DNA of 21,800 bases from JAWLHA01 sp041690535 (GCA_041690535.1 JAWLHA010000067.1:1-21800); one strand, 5' to 3'; positions 1 through 7,504 are shown, numbered from the stretch's first letter. Numbers and translations: made by a program. Notes: generated from the sequence alone by a model not told the origin.

Positions 1-211
1 AGCAGGTACGCTGTGAATACGACCGACATGGATGTCGGGAGTGAAGATTATGCAGGAGCAATCATCTTCCATCCCTGTACGCTCGACGGCCGCGGCCGCG
101 TCGGGCATCCTGCCCTCCCGCGGCATAAGTGCGTCCTTGCACCCATCCATGCGGCCGACGACCTGCTTTCAAGGACTTACATCGCTCTTGGGTAAGTCTG
201 CGTTTACCCTG
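1..211 (+). mobile_element. MITE copy A (right part; left end outside window)
   Basis: Right-hand part of the dispersed miniature element also found complete at 4293-4560. The match starts at base 1 inside the left subterminal block (AGCAGGTACGCTGT) and ends at 211 with GCGTTTACCCTG, the terminal repeat. It carries the same 50-bp internal block (21-70) as copy B; copies C and D lack it. That block contains the palindrome CCGACAT-GG-ATGTCGG. The left end and left target duplication lie upstream of the window, so insertion cannot be checked here. No transposase is encoded; short reading frames across it are non-coding. It ends 53 bp before the tatD-type gene. Confidence 0.8.
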
Positions 212-264
212 GCCGTCGGTGGCGATGGGGCGGGAAGGGCCCTGCGGCTGATAAACTTGGGTCC

Positions 265-1029
265 ATGGAGCTCATCGACACCCATTGCCACATCGATGTG
301 GAGGAATTCGACGCCGACCGGACGGCGGTGCTTGAGCGCGCCCGCAGTGCCGGTGTGAGCACGTTGGTGGTCCCGGCCATTCACGCCCGGGGCCTTTCGG
401 GTTTGCTTTCGCTCTGTGGCAGCAATCCTCAGCTGAAGGCGGCTGTGGGACTCCATCCGGTTTTTCTCGAGCAGCACCGACAGGAGCACCTGGAGCGGCT
501 GCCGGCGGTCATCGCCTCGGCACGGCCGTTGGCGGTGGGCGAAATCGGGCTGGACTATTTCGTCGCGGAGCTGGATCGAGCGCGGCAGCAGCAGCTGTTC
601 GAGGCCCAGCTTCGGCTGGCGCGGGAGGCCGCGCTGCCTGTGTTGCTGCATGTGCGCAAAGCCCACGATCAGACATTGGCGACCCTGCGACGGATCCGGG
701 TGCGGGGCGGCATCGTCCACGCGTTCAACGGCAGCCTGCAGCAGGCGATGCGGTATCTGGACCTGGGGTTCAGGCTCGGCTTTGGCGGGATGATCACCTA
801 CGAGCGTTCGCGCAAGATCCGGGGGTTGGCCCGTGTGCTTCCCCTGGAGGCCATTGTCCTGGAGACCGATGCCCCTGACATGGTCCCCTTCCGTCACCAT
901 GGCCAGCGCAATGCCCCCGAGTACCTGCCCGAGATCCTCATGGCGCTTGCCGAGATCCGCGAGGAGGCGCCGGAGCGGCTTGCCGCCGTGACCACGGCCA
1001 ATGCGCGTGCGGTGCTGCCGGGGCTCTGA
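265..1029 (+). CDS. yjjV: TatD-family metal-dependent hydrolase (YjjV-like)
   Basis: A 254-residue TIM-barrel metallohydrolase of the TatD family, closer to E. coli YjjV than to TatD by remembered sequence (N-terminal DTHCHID, GEIGLD, VHAFNGSLQQA, LETDAPDM). Expected metal ligands are present: H7 and H9 in DTHCH, E93 in GEIGLD, H129 in LLHVRKAHD, H152 in IVHAFNG and D202 in LETDAPD. Length equals the family norm, so it looks intact and active. Family members are phosphodiesterase or DNase-like enzymes; the physiological substrate of YjjV is unsettled. The ATG at 265 directly precedes the conserved ELIDTHCH start, so the start is secure although no clear Shine-Dalgarno sequence is visible. It stands alone: MITE copy A lies 53 bp upstream and a 496-bp repeat-rich gap follows. 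Confidence 0.93.
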   Translation: MELIDTHCHIDVEEFDADRTAVLERARSAGVSTLVVPAIHARGLSGLLSLCGSNPQLKAAVGLHPVFLEQHRQEHLERLPAVIASARPLAVGEIGLDYFVAELDRARQQQLFEAQLRLAREAALPVLLHVRKAHDQTLATLRRIRVRGGIVHAFNGSLQQAMRYLDLGFRLGFGGMITYERSRKIRGLARVLPLEAIVLETDAPDMVPFRHHGQRNAPEYLPEILMALAEIREEAPERLAAVTTANARAVLPGL

Positions 1030-1111
1030 TTCCCTGTCCCTGTCAGTGAGAGATCAGAACGCTCGCAATTTCCGCGGTAACGATTCAGACCCAACAGCCC
1101 GAGTGCCTCAC

Positions 1112-1185
1112 GTAGGAGCCCAGCCCTCTGGGCGATTGCATCGGTATAGCTCGCGCAGCAATCGCCCAGAGGGTTGGGCTCCTAC
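1112..1185. repeat. 28-bp inverted repeat (REP/MITE-like palindrome)
   Basis: Left arm 1112-1139 begins GTAGGAGCCCAGCCCTCTGG. Right arm 1158-1185 is its reverse complement with one mismatch. The spacer is 18 bp. As RNA it would fold into a long GC-rich hairpin 82 bp after the yjjV stop, so it may act as a processing or termination structure, but no T-tract follows. Similar GTAGGAGCCCA palindromes are, from memory, common intergenic repeats in GC-rich gammaproteobacteria. No second copy is in this window. Confidence 0.75.
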
Positions 1186-1224
1186 GGGGGAGAGATGACA
1201 GGTCGGTGGAACGGCTGAATAGTT

Positions 1225-1455
1225 ACTTTCCACGTAACTACTCACCCCATGTCGGCGGCTCTGGAGTGCGGGGGCTTGCCCCCGCTTTCCCGAGGGGCGG
1301 CTTGCCGCCGTGCGCCGTGTGGTGGGCTGGCCGGGGACGGCGGGAGCAAGCTCCCGTCCTGCAAAGCGGCGGCAAGCCGTCGCACTCCAAACAAAGGTGC
1401 CGTCCCCGTAGCATCGAGACGCGGCTGACATGGGGTGAGTCGTTACCTTTCCACG
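1225..1455. mobile_element. Second MITE-like element with 10-bp flanking duplication
   Basis: Inverted ends TAACTACTCACCCCATGTC (from 1235) and, at the other side, the complement of TAACGACTCACCCCATGTC (ending 1445) bound a segment of about 211 bp. Immediately outside are ACTTTCCACG (1225-1234) and CCTTTCCACG (1446-1455), a 9/10 match that looks like a target duplication. A nested inverted pair lies inside (GGAGTGCG at 1263-1270, CGCACTCC at 1381-1388), with internal GGCTTGCC and GAGCAAGCTCC palindromes. No protein is encoded. The ends differ from the CAGGG family elsewhere in the window, so this is a separate repeat family. It sits just upstream of the likely tcdA promoter. The transposase family is not recognised. 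Confidence 0.6.
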
Positions 1456-1460
1456 GTGAT

Positions 1461-1490
1461 TTGGCGCTGTAACCCGGCCCGGTGTATCTT
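1461..1490 (+). promoter_or_regulatory. Possible sigma-70 promoter of tcdA
   Basis: TTGGCG (1461-1466), an 18-bp spacer and TATCTT (1485-1490), each matching 4 of 6 consensus bases, would start transcription near 1497, about 29 nt before the tcdA ATG. It lies just outside the right duplication of the 1225-1455 element. This is a pattern match only. Confidence 0.35.
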
Positions 1491-1525
1491 CTCTCCCCTT
1501 CTGTCCGAACCTTCGTGCCAGCCCC

Positions 1526-2266
1526 ATGACCATCACGCCTCTTTTCGAACGCACTCACATCATCGTCGGCGATGCCGGCATCGAGCGGCTCAGGCGCGCC
1601 CGGGTGTTCCTGGCGGGGTTGGGCGGGGTGGGAGCCTTCGCCGCCGAGGCGCTGGCCCGGGCGGGGGTGGGGCACCTCACCCTCGTGGATCACGACGTGG
1701 TCTCCGGCTCCAACCTCAACCGTCAACTCCCTGCGCTGCAATCGACTCTGGGGCGGAGGAAGATCGACGTCCTCGCAGAGCGCATCCTGGACATCAATCC
1801 GGAATGCGAGCTGAGGCGCATCGACCGCTTTCTCCGTGCCGAAGACATGGAGGAGGCCCTGGAGGGAGACTATCACTACGTCATCGATGCCATCGACAGC
1901 CTCAACAGTAAGGCGGCGCTGGTGGTGGTGGCCTGTGAGCGGGGCATTCCGGTGGCCTCCAGCATGGGCGCCGGCGGCAAACTGGACCCCACCCGCATCG
2001 TGGTGGGCGATCTGATGGACTCGGAAAATTGCCCCCTGGCCCGCCACATGCGCAAGCGTCTGCGCAAGCGGGGGATCGGGCGCGGCGTCACCGCGGTGTG
2101 GTCCAACGAGCCGTCGTGCGCCCCGCTCCCCCCGGAACCCACCGAGTTCGGGCGGGATCGGGCGGTGAACGGGACCATCAGCTACATGCCCGCCCTGTTC
2201 GGGCTGACCCTGGCGGGGGTGGTGCTGCAGCGCATCGTGAAGCCAAACTGGAGCCGGGGCGCGTAG
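1526..2266 (+). CDS. tcdA: tRNA threonylcarbamoyladenosine dehydratase
   Basis: A 246-residue E1/ThiF/MoeB-like ATP-dependent enzyme matching TcdA (CsdL/YgdL). TcdA dehydrates t6A37 of ANN-decoding tRNAs to the cyclic form ct6A, in the cytoplasm and with help from the CsdA-CsdE sulfur system in E. coli. The adenylate-binding fold is clear: GLGGVG at 31-36, VDHD at 54-57, NLNRQ at 63-67, K79, and VIDAID at 119-124. The TcdA-typical SSMGAGGK (145-152) and NGTISYMPALFG (215-226) motifs are present. It is slightly shorter than E. coli TcdA (about 268), lacking only a C-terminal tail. The start is the first ATG before the conserved LFERT segment; the ribosome site is weak. It is monocistronic and convergent with the small gene at 2377-2601. 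Confidence 0.93.
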   Translation: MTITPLFERTHIIVGDAGIERLRRARVFLAGLGGVGAFAAEALARAGVGHLTLVDHDVVSGSNLNRQLPALQSTLGRRKIDVLAERILDINPECELRRIDRFLRAEDMEEALEGDYHYVIDAIDSLNSKAALVVVACERGIPVASSMGAGGKLDPTRIVVGDLMDSENCPLARHMRKRLRKRGIGRGVTAVWSNEPSCAPLPPEPTEFGRDRAVNGTISYMPALFGLTLAGVVLQRIVKPNWSRGA

Positions 2267-2350
2267 AGAGTCCGGCTGCCGAAGGCCGCTGGAGTGATTG
2301 CGGGTGATCCCTGGAGCTGCATGGCATGAAGGCGGGACGACGACCTGCAT

Positions 2351-2365
2351 GCGGCGGGCCGCCGC
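2351..2365. terminator. Short GC hairpin between convergent genes
   Basis: GCGGCG, loop GGC, CGCCGC forms a 6-bp GC stem between the converging tcdA and the small minus-strand gene. There is no T-tract on either strand, so this is at most a weak or Rho-assisted stop. Confidence 0.25.
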
Positions 2366-2376
2366 TGGTGCGCCAT

Positions 2377-2601
2377 TCAGTGCTTGGGCTTGTTTTGGCT
2401 GAGGAATTGTTCCAGTGCGATATGCCGGAGCATCGAAAGGTCGATGTTGTCGGGCAGCTGGTTGATGTTGGAGAACCAGACGTTCTCCACCTGACACTCC
2501 GATTCGGTCTCATCATCGGCAACCAGGGGGGTGCCGAAGAAGACACCGCGGCGGCCGTTTTCGAGTTCGAGGATGACCAGTTGCAGGGGGATGGTCTTCA
2601 T
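2377..2601 (-). CDS. Small acidic protein of unknown function
   Basis: A 74-residue protein (MKTIPLQLVILELENGRRGV...) that I do not recognise. Coding status is supported by strong G/C bias at third codon positions like its neighbours, and by a good ribosome site: GGAGG at 2607-2611, 5 nt before the ATG at 2601. A GTG just upstream (2604) is too close to that site to be the better start. The sequence looks like a compact soluble beta/alpha protein: a hydrophobic N-terminal strand (IPLQLVILELENGRRGVFFG), an acidic middle (ADDETESE), then VENVWFSNI and a helical, basic end. There is no signal peptide or membrane segment. It is a single gene, convergent with tcdA. Confidence 0.75.
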   Translation of the reverse strand: MKTIPLQLVILELENGRRGVFFGTPLVADDETESECQVENVWFSNINQLPDNIDLSMLRHIALEQFLSQNKPKH

Positions 2602-2666
2602 CACTGCCTCCGTTTGGCTGGGCTTTCACCAACCGCTCAGGGCCTGTTTAAGCCTGAGTATAGTGG

Positions 2667-2672
2667 GCTCAT
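2667..2672 (-). promoter_or_regulatory. Possible -10 box for the small minus-strand gene
   Basis: Read on the minus strand, TATACT lies about 65 nt upstream of the ATG at 2601 (TATAGT-like string in the plus-strand GAGTATAGTGGG, approximate coordinates). No convincing -35 box at normal spacing was found. Confidence 0.25.
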
Positions 2673-2846
2673 TTGGAATGGCGCCGGTGAATTTTCGCGG
2701 CGACGCGCCCACGCAAGAAAGTGGCCGGTACGGCAACCCGGTTTGCTCCCGAGGGGCATTCGGAAGTGCTCCCCGGTTTTGCCGGACGTTGCGGGGGCCG
2801 GCGGAGGTTTTGGGGTGGGGCCGTACGTACGCGAGGGGAACCGCGC
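2673..2846. other. Intergenic stretch without recognised feature
   Basis: No gene with plausible codon use was found here. It holds imperfect inverted repeats (GGCAACCCGG around 2732 with CCGGTTTTGCC around 2774, and GGGGCA with TGCTCCCC inside) and the palindrome CGTACGTACG near 2822. I cannot assign a function. Confidence 0.5.
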
Positions 2847-2877
2847 AAAAAAAACGGGCCCGTTCGACCGGGCCCGT
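2847..2877 (-). terminator. Strong Rho-independent terminator (minus strand)
   Basis: On the minus strand, ACGGGCCCG (from 2877) pairs with its complement ending at 2854 (9-bp stem, 6-nt loop) and is followed directly by eight T residues (plus-strand A8 at 2847-2854). The plus strand has no T-tract after the hairpin. It must therefore end a transcript coming leftward from between here and the MFS gene start at 2999, where no minus-strand protein gene exists. Confidence 0.85.
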
Positions 2878-2926
2878 GCGAAGAGGAGCTAAATGCGATG
2901 AGGCCAGAAAAGACTGCATCGCACGC
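2847..2926 (-). ncRNA. Candidate small RNA with anti-Shine-Dalgarno linker
   Basis: An RNA of about 80 nt is inferred from the orphan terminator at 2847-2877 and a TATGAT -10 box on the minus strand at 2932-2937. Predicted order: a 7-bp stem TGCGATG/CATCGCA (2917-2923 with 2894-2900, 16-nt loop), an unpaired linker containing CTCCTC (complement of 2883-2888), then the terminator with U8. A stem, an exposed C/U-rich anti-SD stretch and a U-tailed terminator are the usual architecture of Hfq-type base-pairing sRNAs. The -35 region is poor. I do not recognise a known family. A competing reading is that GAGGAG is a ribosome site on the plus strand. Confidence 0.45.
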
Positions 2927-2998
2927 CTTGCATCATAGCGCCACCGTCAGATGGTGCAGTGAACGGGCTCACAGTTTGATTTGCAACGCAGGCGGGGC

Positions 2999-4267
2999 AT
3001 GAACAACAACAAGAGGGCGATCTGGTCCTGGGCGCTGTACGACTGGGCCAATTCAGCCTATGCGACCACCGTGATGGCCGGTTTCTTTCCGCTCTTCTTC
3101 AAGCAGTACTGGAGCGCGGAGCTGCCGGCCACGGAGAGCACCTTTCATCTCGGCGTCGCCAACTCCCTCTCCAGCGTGGTCATCGTCCTGCTGGCGCCGC
3201 TCCTCGGCGCCATCGCCGATCGGGGCGGGGTGCGCAAGCGCTTCCTGTTTGGCTTCGCCAGCCTGGGGATCGCTATGACCGCCGGACTCTACTTCATCAG
3301 CCAGGGGGCATGGCAGCTGGCGGCCACGGCCTACATTCTGGCCACCATCGGATTCGCCGGGAGCCTCATCTTTTACGATGCCCTATTGGTGCGTGTGGCG
3401 CGCACGACGGAGTACGACCGGGTTTCGGCCTTGGGGTTTGCCCTGGGCTACCTGGGGGGCGGTCTGCTTTTCGCCTTCAATGTGAGCATGACCCTCTGGC
3501 CCGGAGTGTTCGGGCTTGAGAATGCGGCCGAGGCGGTGCGCATTTCATTCCTGACGGTCGCGGCGTGGTGGTTGCTGTTTTCCATTCCGCTGCTGCTGAC
3601 GGTTCGGGAGGAGCGCCGCCGCGAGCGAGTCGCCAGTCGGGCCGTGGTCGCAGGCGGTTTCCGGCAGCTGGCGGAGACCTTTCGCGAGGTTCGGCGCCTG
3701 CGTGTGGCCTTTCTCTTCCTGCTGGCCTACTGGTGTTACATCGACGGGGTGGACACCATCGTCCGCATGGCGGTGGACTATGGCCTCAGTCTGGGATTCG
3801 CCAGTGAGAGCCTCATCCTGGCGCTGCTCATCGTCCAGTTCATCGGATTTCCGGCCGCCCTCGTCTTTGGGTGGCTGGGGGAGCGTTACGGCCCGAAGCT
3901 GGGGATCCACATCGCCATCGGTGTCTATTTCGGCGTGGTGCTCTATGCGGCGCAGATGACTGCGGAGTGGGAGTTCTACGTCCTGGCGGTGGTCATAGGG
4001 CTGGTGCAGGGGGGCATCCAATCCCTGAGCCGCTCCCTGTACGCCCGCCTCATCCCGGCGGACAAGTGTGCCGAGTTCTTCGGCTTCTTCAACATCATGG
4101 GCAAGTTCGCGGCCATCATCGGCCCGGTCATGGTCGGCTGGACCAGCGCCGCGACGGGCAACCCGCGGCTCTCCCTCATCACCCTCCTTATCCTCTTCGG
4201 GCTCGGCGCTTTCTTCCTCAGTCGGGTGGACGTGGAGGAGGGGAAGCGACTCGCCCGCGAGCTTTGA
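2999..4267 (+). CDS. MFS transporter, UMF1 family
   Basis: A 422-residue inner-membrane protein of the major facilitator superfamily. The opening WSWALYDWANSAYATTVMAGFFPLFFKQYW is typical of the UMF1/Atg22-like branch. About 11-12 hydrophobic helices are visible, with the MFS loop motif as GAIADRGGVRKR after helix 2 and a central charged loop (VREERRRERVASR). Substrate is unknown; Atg22 exports amino acids from yeast vacuoles, which does not carry over safely. The ATG at 2999 is chosen over a TTG at 2981 because family members begin just before this motif. Only GGCGGGG lies immediately upstream, so initiation may be weak or coupled to upstream translation (TGA of a 34-codon frame overlaps as ATGA). 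MITE copy B begins 26 bp after the stop. Confidence 0.9.
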   Translation: MNNNKRAIWSWALYDWANSAYATTVMAGFFPLFFKQYWSAELPATESTFHLGVANSLSSVVIVLLAPLLGAIADRGGVRKRFLFGFASLGIAMTAGLYFISQGAWQLAATAYILATIGFAGSLIFYDALLVRVARTTEYDRVSALGFALGYLGGGLLFAFNVSMTLWPGVFGLENAAEAVRISFLTVAAWWLLFSIPLLLTVREERRRERVASRAVVAGGFRQLAETFREVRRLRVAFLFLLAYWCYIDGVDTIVRMAVDYGLSLGFASESLILALLIVQFIGFPAALVFGWLGERYGPKLGIHIAIGVYFGVVLYAAQMTAEWEFYVLAVVIGLVQGGIQSLSRSLYARLIPADKCAEFFGFFNIMGKFAAIIGPVMVGWTSAATGNPRLSLITLLILFGLGAFFLSRVDVEEGKRLAREL

Positions 4268-4269
4268 CC

Positions 4270-4285
4270 TCCCACGGATGTGGGA
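4270..4285 (+). terminator. Short hairpin after the MFS gene
   Basis: TCCCAC, loop GGAT, GTGGGA gives a 6-bp stem starting 3 bp after the stop codon at 4267. No T-tract follows; its last bases overlap the left target duplication of MITE B, so any original terminator may have been cut by the insertion. Confidence 0.3.
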
Positions 4286-4292
4286 TGATCGG

Positions 4293-4560
4293 CAGGGTGA
4301 ACGCATACTAATGTCACGGCCGTGCTGTGAGCGACGTAAGTCCTTGAAAGCAGGTGCGCTGTAAATACGACCGACATGGATGTCGGGAGTGAAGATTATG
4401 CAGGAGCAATCATCTTCCATCCATGTACGCTCGACGGCCGCGGGCGCTTCGGGCATCCCTGCCCTCCCGCGGCATAAGTGCGTCCTTGCACAAATCCATG
4501 CGGCCGACGACCTGTTTTCAAGGACTTACGCCGCTCTTGGGTGAGTATGCGTTCACCCTG
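4293..4560 (+). mobile_element. MITE copy B (complete, 268 bp), ISAs1-like ends
   Basis: Perfect 17-bp terminal inverted repeats: CAGGGTGAACGCATACT at 4293-4309 and its complement at 4544-4560. A second inverted block lies inside each end (GAGCGACGTAAGTCCTTGAA, then AGCAGGT, on the left; complement with few changes on the right). Flanks are GGATGATCGG (4283-4292) and GGACGACCGG (4561-4570), an 8/10 match, consistent with an aged 10-bp target duplication. A 50-bp internal block (4369-4418) is shared with copy A and absent from C and D. There is no transposase gene, so it is non-autonomous. CAGGG ends with 8-10 bp duplications are, from memory, typical of the ISAs1 family. Confidence 0.85.
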
Positions 4561-4702
4561 GGACGACCGGCACTGCGCTTGCACTTTTGGTGAACAAGGG
4601 GGCACGTTCGTGCTCGTGCACCCGCCGGCCGCGCTACACTGCTGAACAATGAAATCCCTGCCGGATGGTCTCATCCCATAACCCTTCTCTGAGCAGAGCG
4701 GA

Positions 4703-7342
4703 ATGGCGGGACGCGCGAAGGCGGCAATCGCAGCATGGGCAGGTTCCCTGGCCGTCGGGGCGGCGGCGTTGTGGGCCTTCCTGCCGCAGCTCGCTGCCTG
4801 GAGCGCCGAGCGGATCCTCCTTGCCCAGGGCGCATCCGAGGCTCGGATCGTCGCGGAGAGTATCGGAGCCGGCGGTGCGGAACTCAGTGAGATCCGCCTG
4901 CTCTGGCCCGGAAGGGCGGCCCTGCATCTCCAAGGGGTGCGTCTGACCTACCTGCCCGGGGAGATTCTCCGCGGTCGGGTCGGGGCGGTGGAGGTGGAGA
5001 ACGGATCACTCCGCTTCGACGCCCCGACCGAGCGGGCCGAACCGGCCACGCCGCCCATCCTGCCCGCGCTCCCCTTTCGAGAGTTGAGGCTGCGCCGCCT
5101 GGATCTCGAGGCGCCTCCCCTCGCTGCCGTCACCGTCTCCGGAGCCGTGACCCGGGACAGGCGGGGCTTGGTTGCCACGCTGCGCATGGAGCGGGAAGGT
5201 CATGCGCTTGGGGTCACTGTTCGCGCCTCCTCGAGAGATGACTCCTACGACCTGATGCTCGCGGCGGGGCAGGGCGAGGCCAGGGTAAGCCTCCGCCGAG
5301 ACGCGCAGAGGCAGGCGCGGCTCGCAATGGAGGTCGCTGCCGACGTCGATCGGCCGTGGTGCGATGCGGTGGCGGTGCTGCTGGGCGCCGAGCGCTTGTG
5401 GTGGCTCGATGAGGGGCGTCTGCACGCCCAGTGGCGGGGCAGTGTGCCCGCAACCATGCGGGGCGACCTGGCCGGGCGCCTCGATGAAAGTCAGCTTCTC
5501 GGTGAGTTTGCCCTCCACCTGCAGGCCACGGAGGCGGCATCCCGGTTGGCGGGCCTGACTGCCGTGGTGGAAGGCGGGTTTGCTCTCGACGGGGGGCGGT
5601 TGCGGGTGACGCTCGGACCCCGTGGTCAGCTTCGGTTGCCGCCGCCCAAGTTTGCCGCCCGGGTGTTGGAAGGCGCCCCCCTTGAGGTTCGCGTGCCCCA
5701 CGGACTCACCCTCGAAACCGCCCCTGGAGAGTGGCTCCAGGACCCCACCCAGCGGGTGGTGCAGGGGCGAGGCGAGCTCCACCTGGAGGCCGTCCGCGAG
5801 GGTGTCGGGCGCCTGAAGGCTCGGCTGAGCGGGCTCCGGCTCGAGGCGGACGGTATGAAGCTGGGGGGGCTGCTGAGTGGCGCCGGTCGCTGGCGCCTGC
5901 CCTGGGTGGCGGCGGGGCACCTGGCCCTCGATGGGGCAGGGCCGATGAGCCTGGATCGAAATGGCCTCTCCTGGATCACGCGGCCCGGCACCCGTCTCGC
6001 TCTGCGCGGCGCGGTGGTCGGTGGTGAGCGACTTTCTCCTGTGGCGGCAATCTCCAGAGACGGCGTGACACTCACCGCGGCCTACGACGGTCGGTGGCGC
6101 ATACTGCCATACCGCGCGATGGTGGAGATTCCCCCGCTGACTCGGGGTGAAGTGGGGGTGCGTTCCAGGCCGCTCGAGCTGAGGGTCGATCGGCTGGAGG
6201 GGCAGGGGCGCCACTGGCAGGGTTCCGGGGCCTTTGAGCTGCCCCTCGTTTCGATCACGGCCGGGGGGCGCCGGGCGCCGCCACTGGCCCTCTCCGGGAC
6301 CGCGGATGTCGACTCCGATCGGCTGAGGGTTGCCGTCGAGGGGACCGCGGCGGGGCAGGAGGGGCTTGCGGTGGTGGCACTGCACCGCTTCGCCGGCGGC
6401 CGTGGAGAGGCGGACCTCACGTTGCCGTCCCTCCACTTTGCCCCGGAAGGTTTGACGCTGCAGCGTCTCTTCCCGGGATGGAGTCATCCGCTGGACCTCG
6501 GTGGAGGCAATATTGAGGGGAAAATGCGCCTGGAGTGGAGAAGAGGATACCTGGGCGGGCAGGGAACGGTGGAGGCGAGAGAGCTGGCCGGCTTCTACAA
6601 GGACGTGTTGTTCTCCGGTGGGAACAGCCGCATGCGGCTGAGCTTCGAGGGCGCCCCCCACTGGTGGCTGGAGGCGAGGGCGCCCGTGAGCGTCAACCGG
6701 CTCACAGCCGGCGTTCCCCTCGGGGAACTGGCGACCTCGCTGGAACTCTCAAGCAAGAAGGGATTCTCGGCGCTGCGGATCGGCTACACCTCGGCCCGGC
6801 TGCTCGGTGGCGCAGCGAGCATGGAGCCCACAGTGGTGGAGTTCGGCGCCCGGGAGCATCGCCTGGAGGTCCTCCTGCATCGGCTGGAACTGGAGGAGCT
6901 GCTGAAGCTGGAGCGGCTCGAGGGGGTGGAGGCCACTGGCGCCATCGACGGGATCCTGCCCGTGACGCTGGGGCCCAACGGCGTGGCCATCCATGCGGGG
7001 CGGCTGGCGGCCTGGGGACCCGGTGTGGTGCGTTTCCGCCCCCAGGGGCGCGCCGCCGCATGGGCCGAGGGCGATGCGCCGTTGGCCCTAGCCCTGCAGG
7101 CCTTGCGCAACTTCCACTACGAGCGGCTTGAGGGCGAGCTCGACTACGCACCCACTGGGGACCTGGAGCTGGCCGTGCGGCTCCGCGGGCGCAACCCCGA
7201 ACTGATGGATGGACGGGCGATCCAACTGAACGTCAACATCCAGGACAACATCCCGGCGTTGTTGACGAGCCTGCGGGTCGGGCACGCGCTGGCCGGCCAG
7301 ATCGAGGCGTGGGTGCGTCGCTTCCATGCCGAGCGGCGCTGA
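4703..7342 (+). CDS. ydbH: YdbH-family intermembrane phospholipid transport protein
   Basis: An 879-residue, AsmA/TamB-like protein, about the same length as E. coli YdbH. One N-terminal membrane helix (about residues 8-30) anchors it in the inner membrane; the rest is a long beta-rich periplasmic region with the repeating amphipathic strands of bridge-type lipid transporters. YdbH acts with TamB and YhdP in moving phospholipids to the outer membrane in E. coli, and pairs with the lipoprotein YnbE. The identification rests mainly on context: the next two genes are clear ynbE and ydbL. The C-terminus (NVNIQDNIPALLTSLRVGHA) fits the YnbE-contacting end. The start is the first ATG before the membrane helix. 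MITE copy B ends 142 bp upstream. Confidence 0.9.
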   Translation: MAGRAKAAIAAWAGSLAVGAAALWAFLPQLAAWSAERILLAQGASEARIVAESIGAGGAELSEIRLLWPGRAALHLQGVRLTYLPGEILRGRVGAVEVENGSLRFDAPTERAEPATPPILPALPFRELRLRRLDLEAPPLAAVTVSGAVTRDRRGLVATLRMEREGHALGVTVRASSRDDSYDLMLAAGQGEARVSLRRDAQRQARLAMEVAADVDRPWCDAVAVLLGAERLWWLDEGRLHAQWRGSVPATMRGDLAGRLDESQLLGEFALHLQATEAASRLAGLTAVVEGGFALDGGRLRVTLGPRGQLRLPPPKFAARVLEGAPLEVRVPHGLTLETAPGEWLQDPTQRVVQGRGELHLEAVREGVGRLKARLSGLRLEADGMKLGGLLSGAGRWRLPWVAAGHLALDGAGPMSLDRNGLSWITRPGTRLALRGAVVGGERLSPVAAISRDGVTLTAAYDGRWRILPYRAMVEIPPLTRGEVGVRSRPLELRVDRLEGQGRHWQGSGAFELPLVSITAGGRRAPPLALSGTADVDSDRLRVAVEGTAAGQEGLAVVALHRFAGGRGEADLTLPSLHFAPEGLTLQRLFPGWSHPLDLGGGNIEGKMRLEWRRGYLGGQGTVEARELAGFYKDVLFSGGNSRMRLSFEGAPHWWLEARAPVSVNRLTAGVPLGELATSLELSSKKGFSALRIGYTSARLLGGAASMEPTVVEFGAREHRLEVLLHRLELEELLKLERLEGVEATGAIDGILPVTLGPNGVAIHAGRLAAWGPGVVRFRPQGRAAAWAEGDAPLALALQALRNFHYERLEGELDYAPTGDLELAVRLRGRNPELMDGRAIQLNVNIQDNIPALLTSLRVGHALAGQIEAWVRRFHAERR

Positions 7343-7492
7343 GTACTCCGGGAGGGGCGGCAAGGCCTGTTGTCGGCCCTCGGTGAGCCCTCCTCCCGAC
7401 GGGGTCTTCAGGCCCGGATCGAATCTGTATCCCTGGGCAAGGGCGTGCCCGCAGTTGCTATCGTTAATGCTGCAGAGCGCAGCCACTTGCTC

Positions 7493-7498
7493 GGAGAG
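7493..7498 (+). promoter_or_regulatory. Ribosome binding site fixing the ynbE start
   Basis: GGAGAG ends 6 nt before the ATG at 7505. It selects this start over the far upstream in-frame start at 7370, whose extra 45 residues are not conserved-looking and would bury the lipoprotein signal. Confidence 0.7.
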
Positions 7499-7504
7499 TC
7501 GACC

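Noticed and set aside
1..262. Short open frames across the MITE copies
   Set aside because: Codon use, overlap in several frames and indels between copies show that the elements are non-coding.
2918..2940. Sigma-54 type promoter (TGGC...TGCA) upstream of the candidate sRNA
   Set aside because: The spacing between GG and GC is 9 rather than 10, and the TATGAT box is a simpler explanation.
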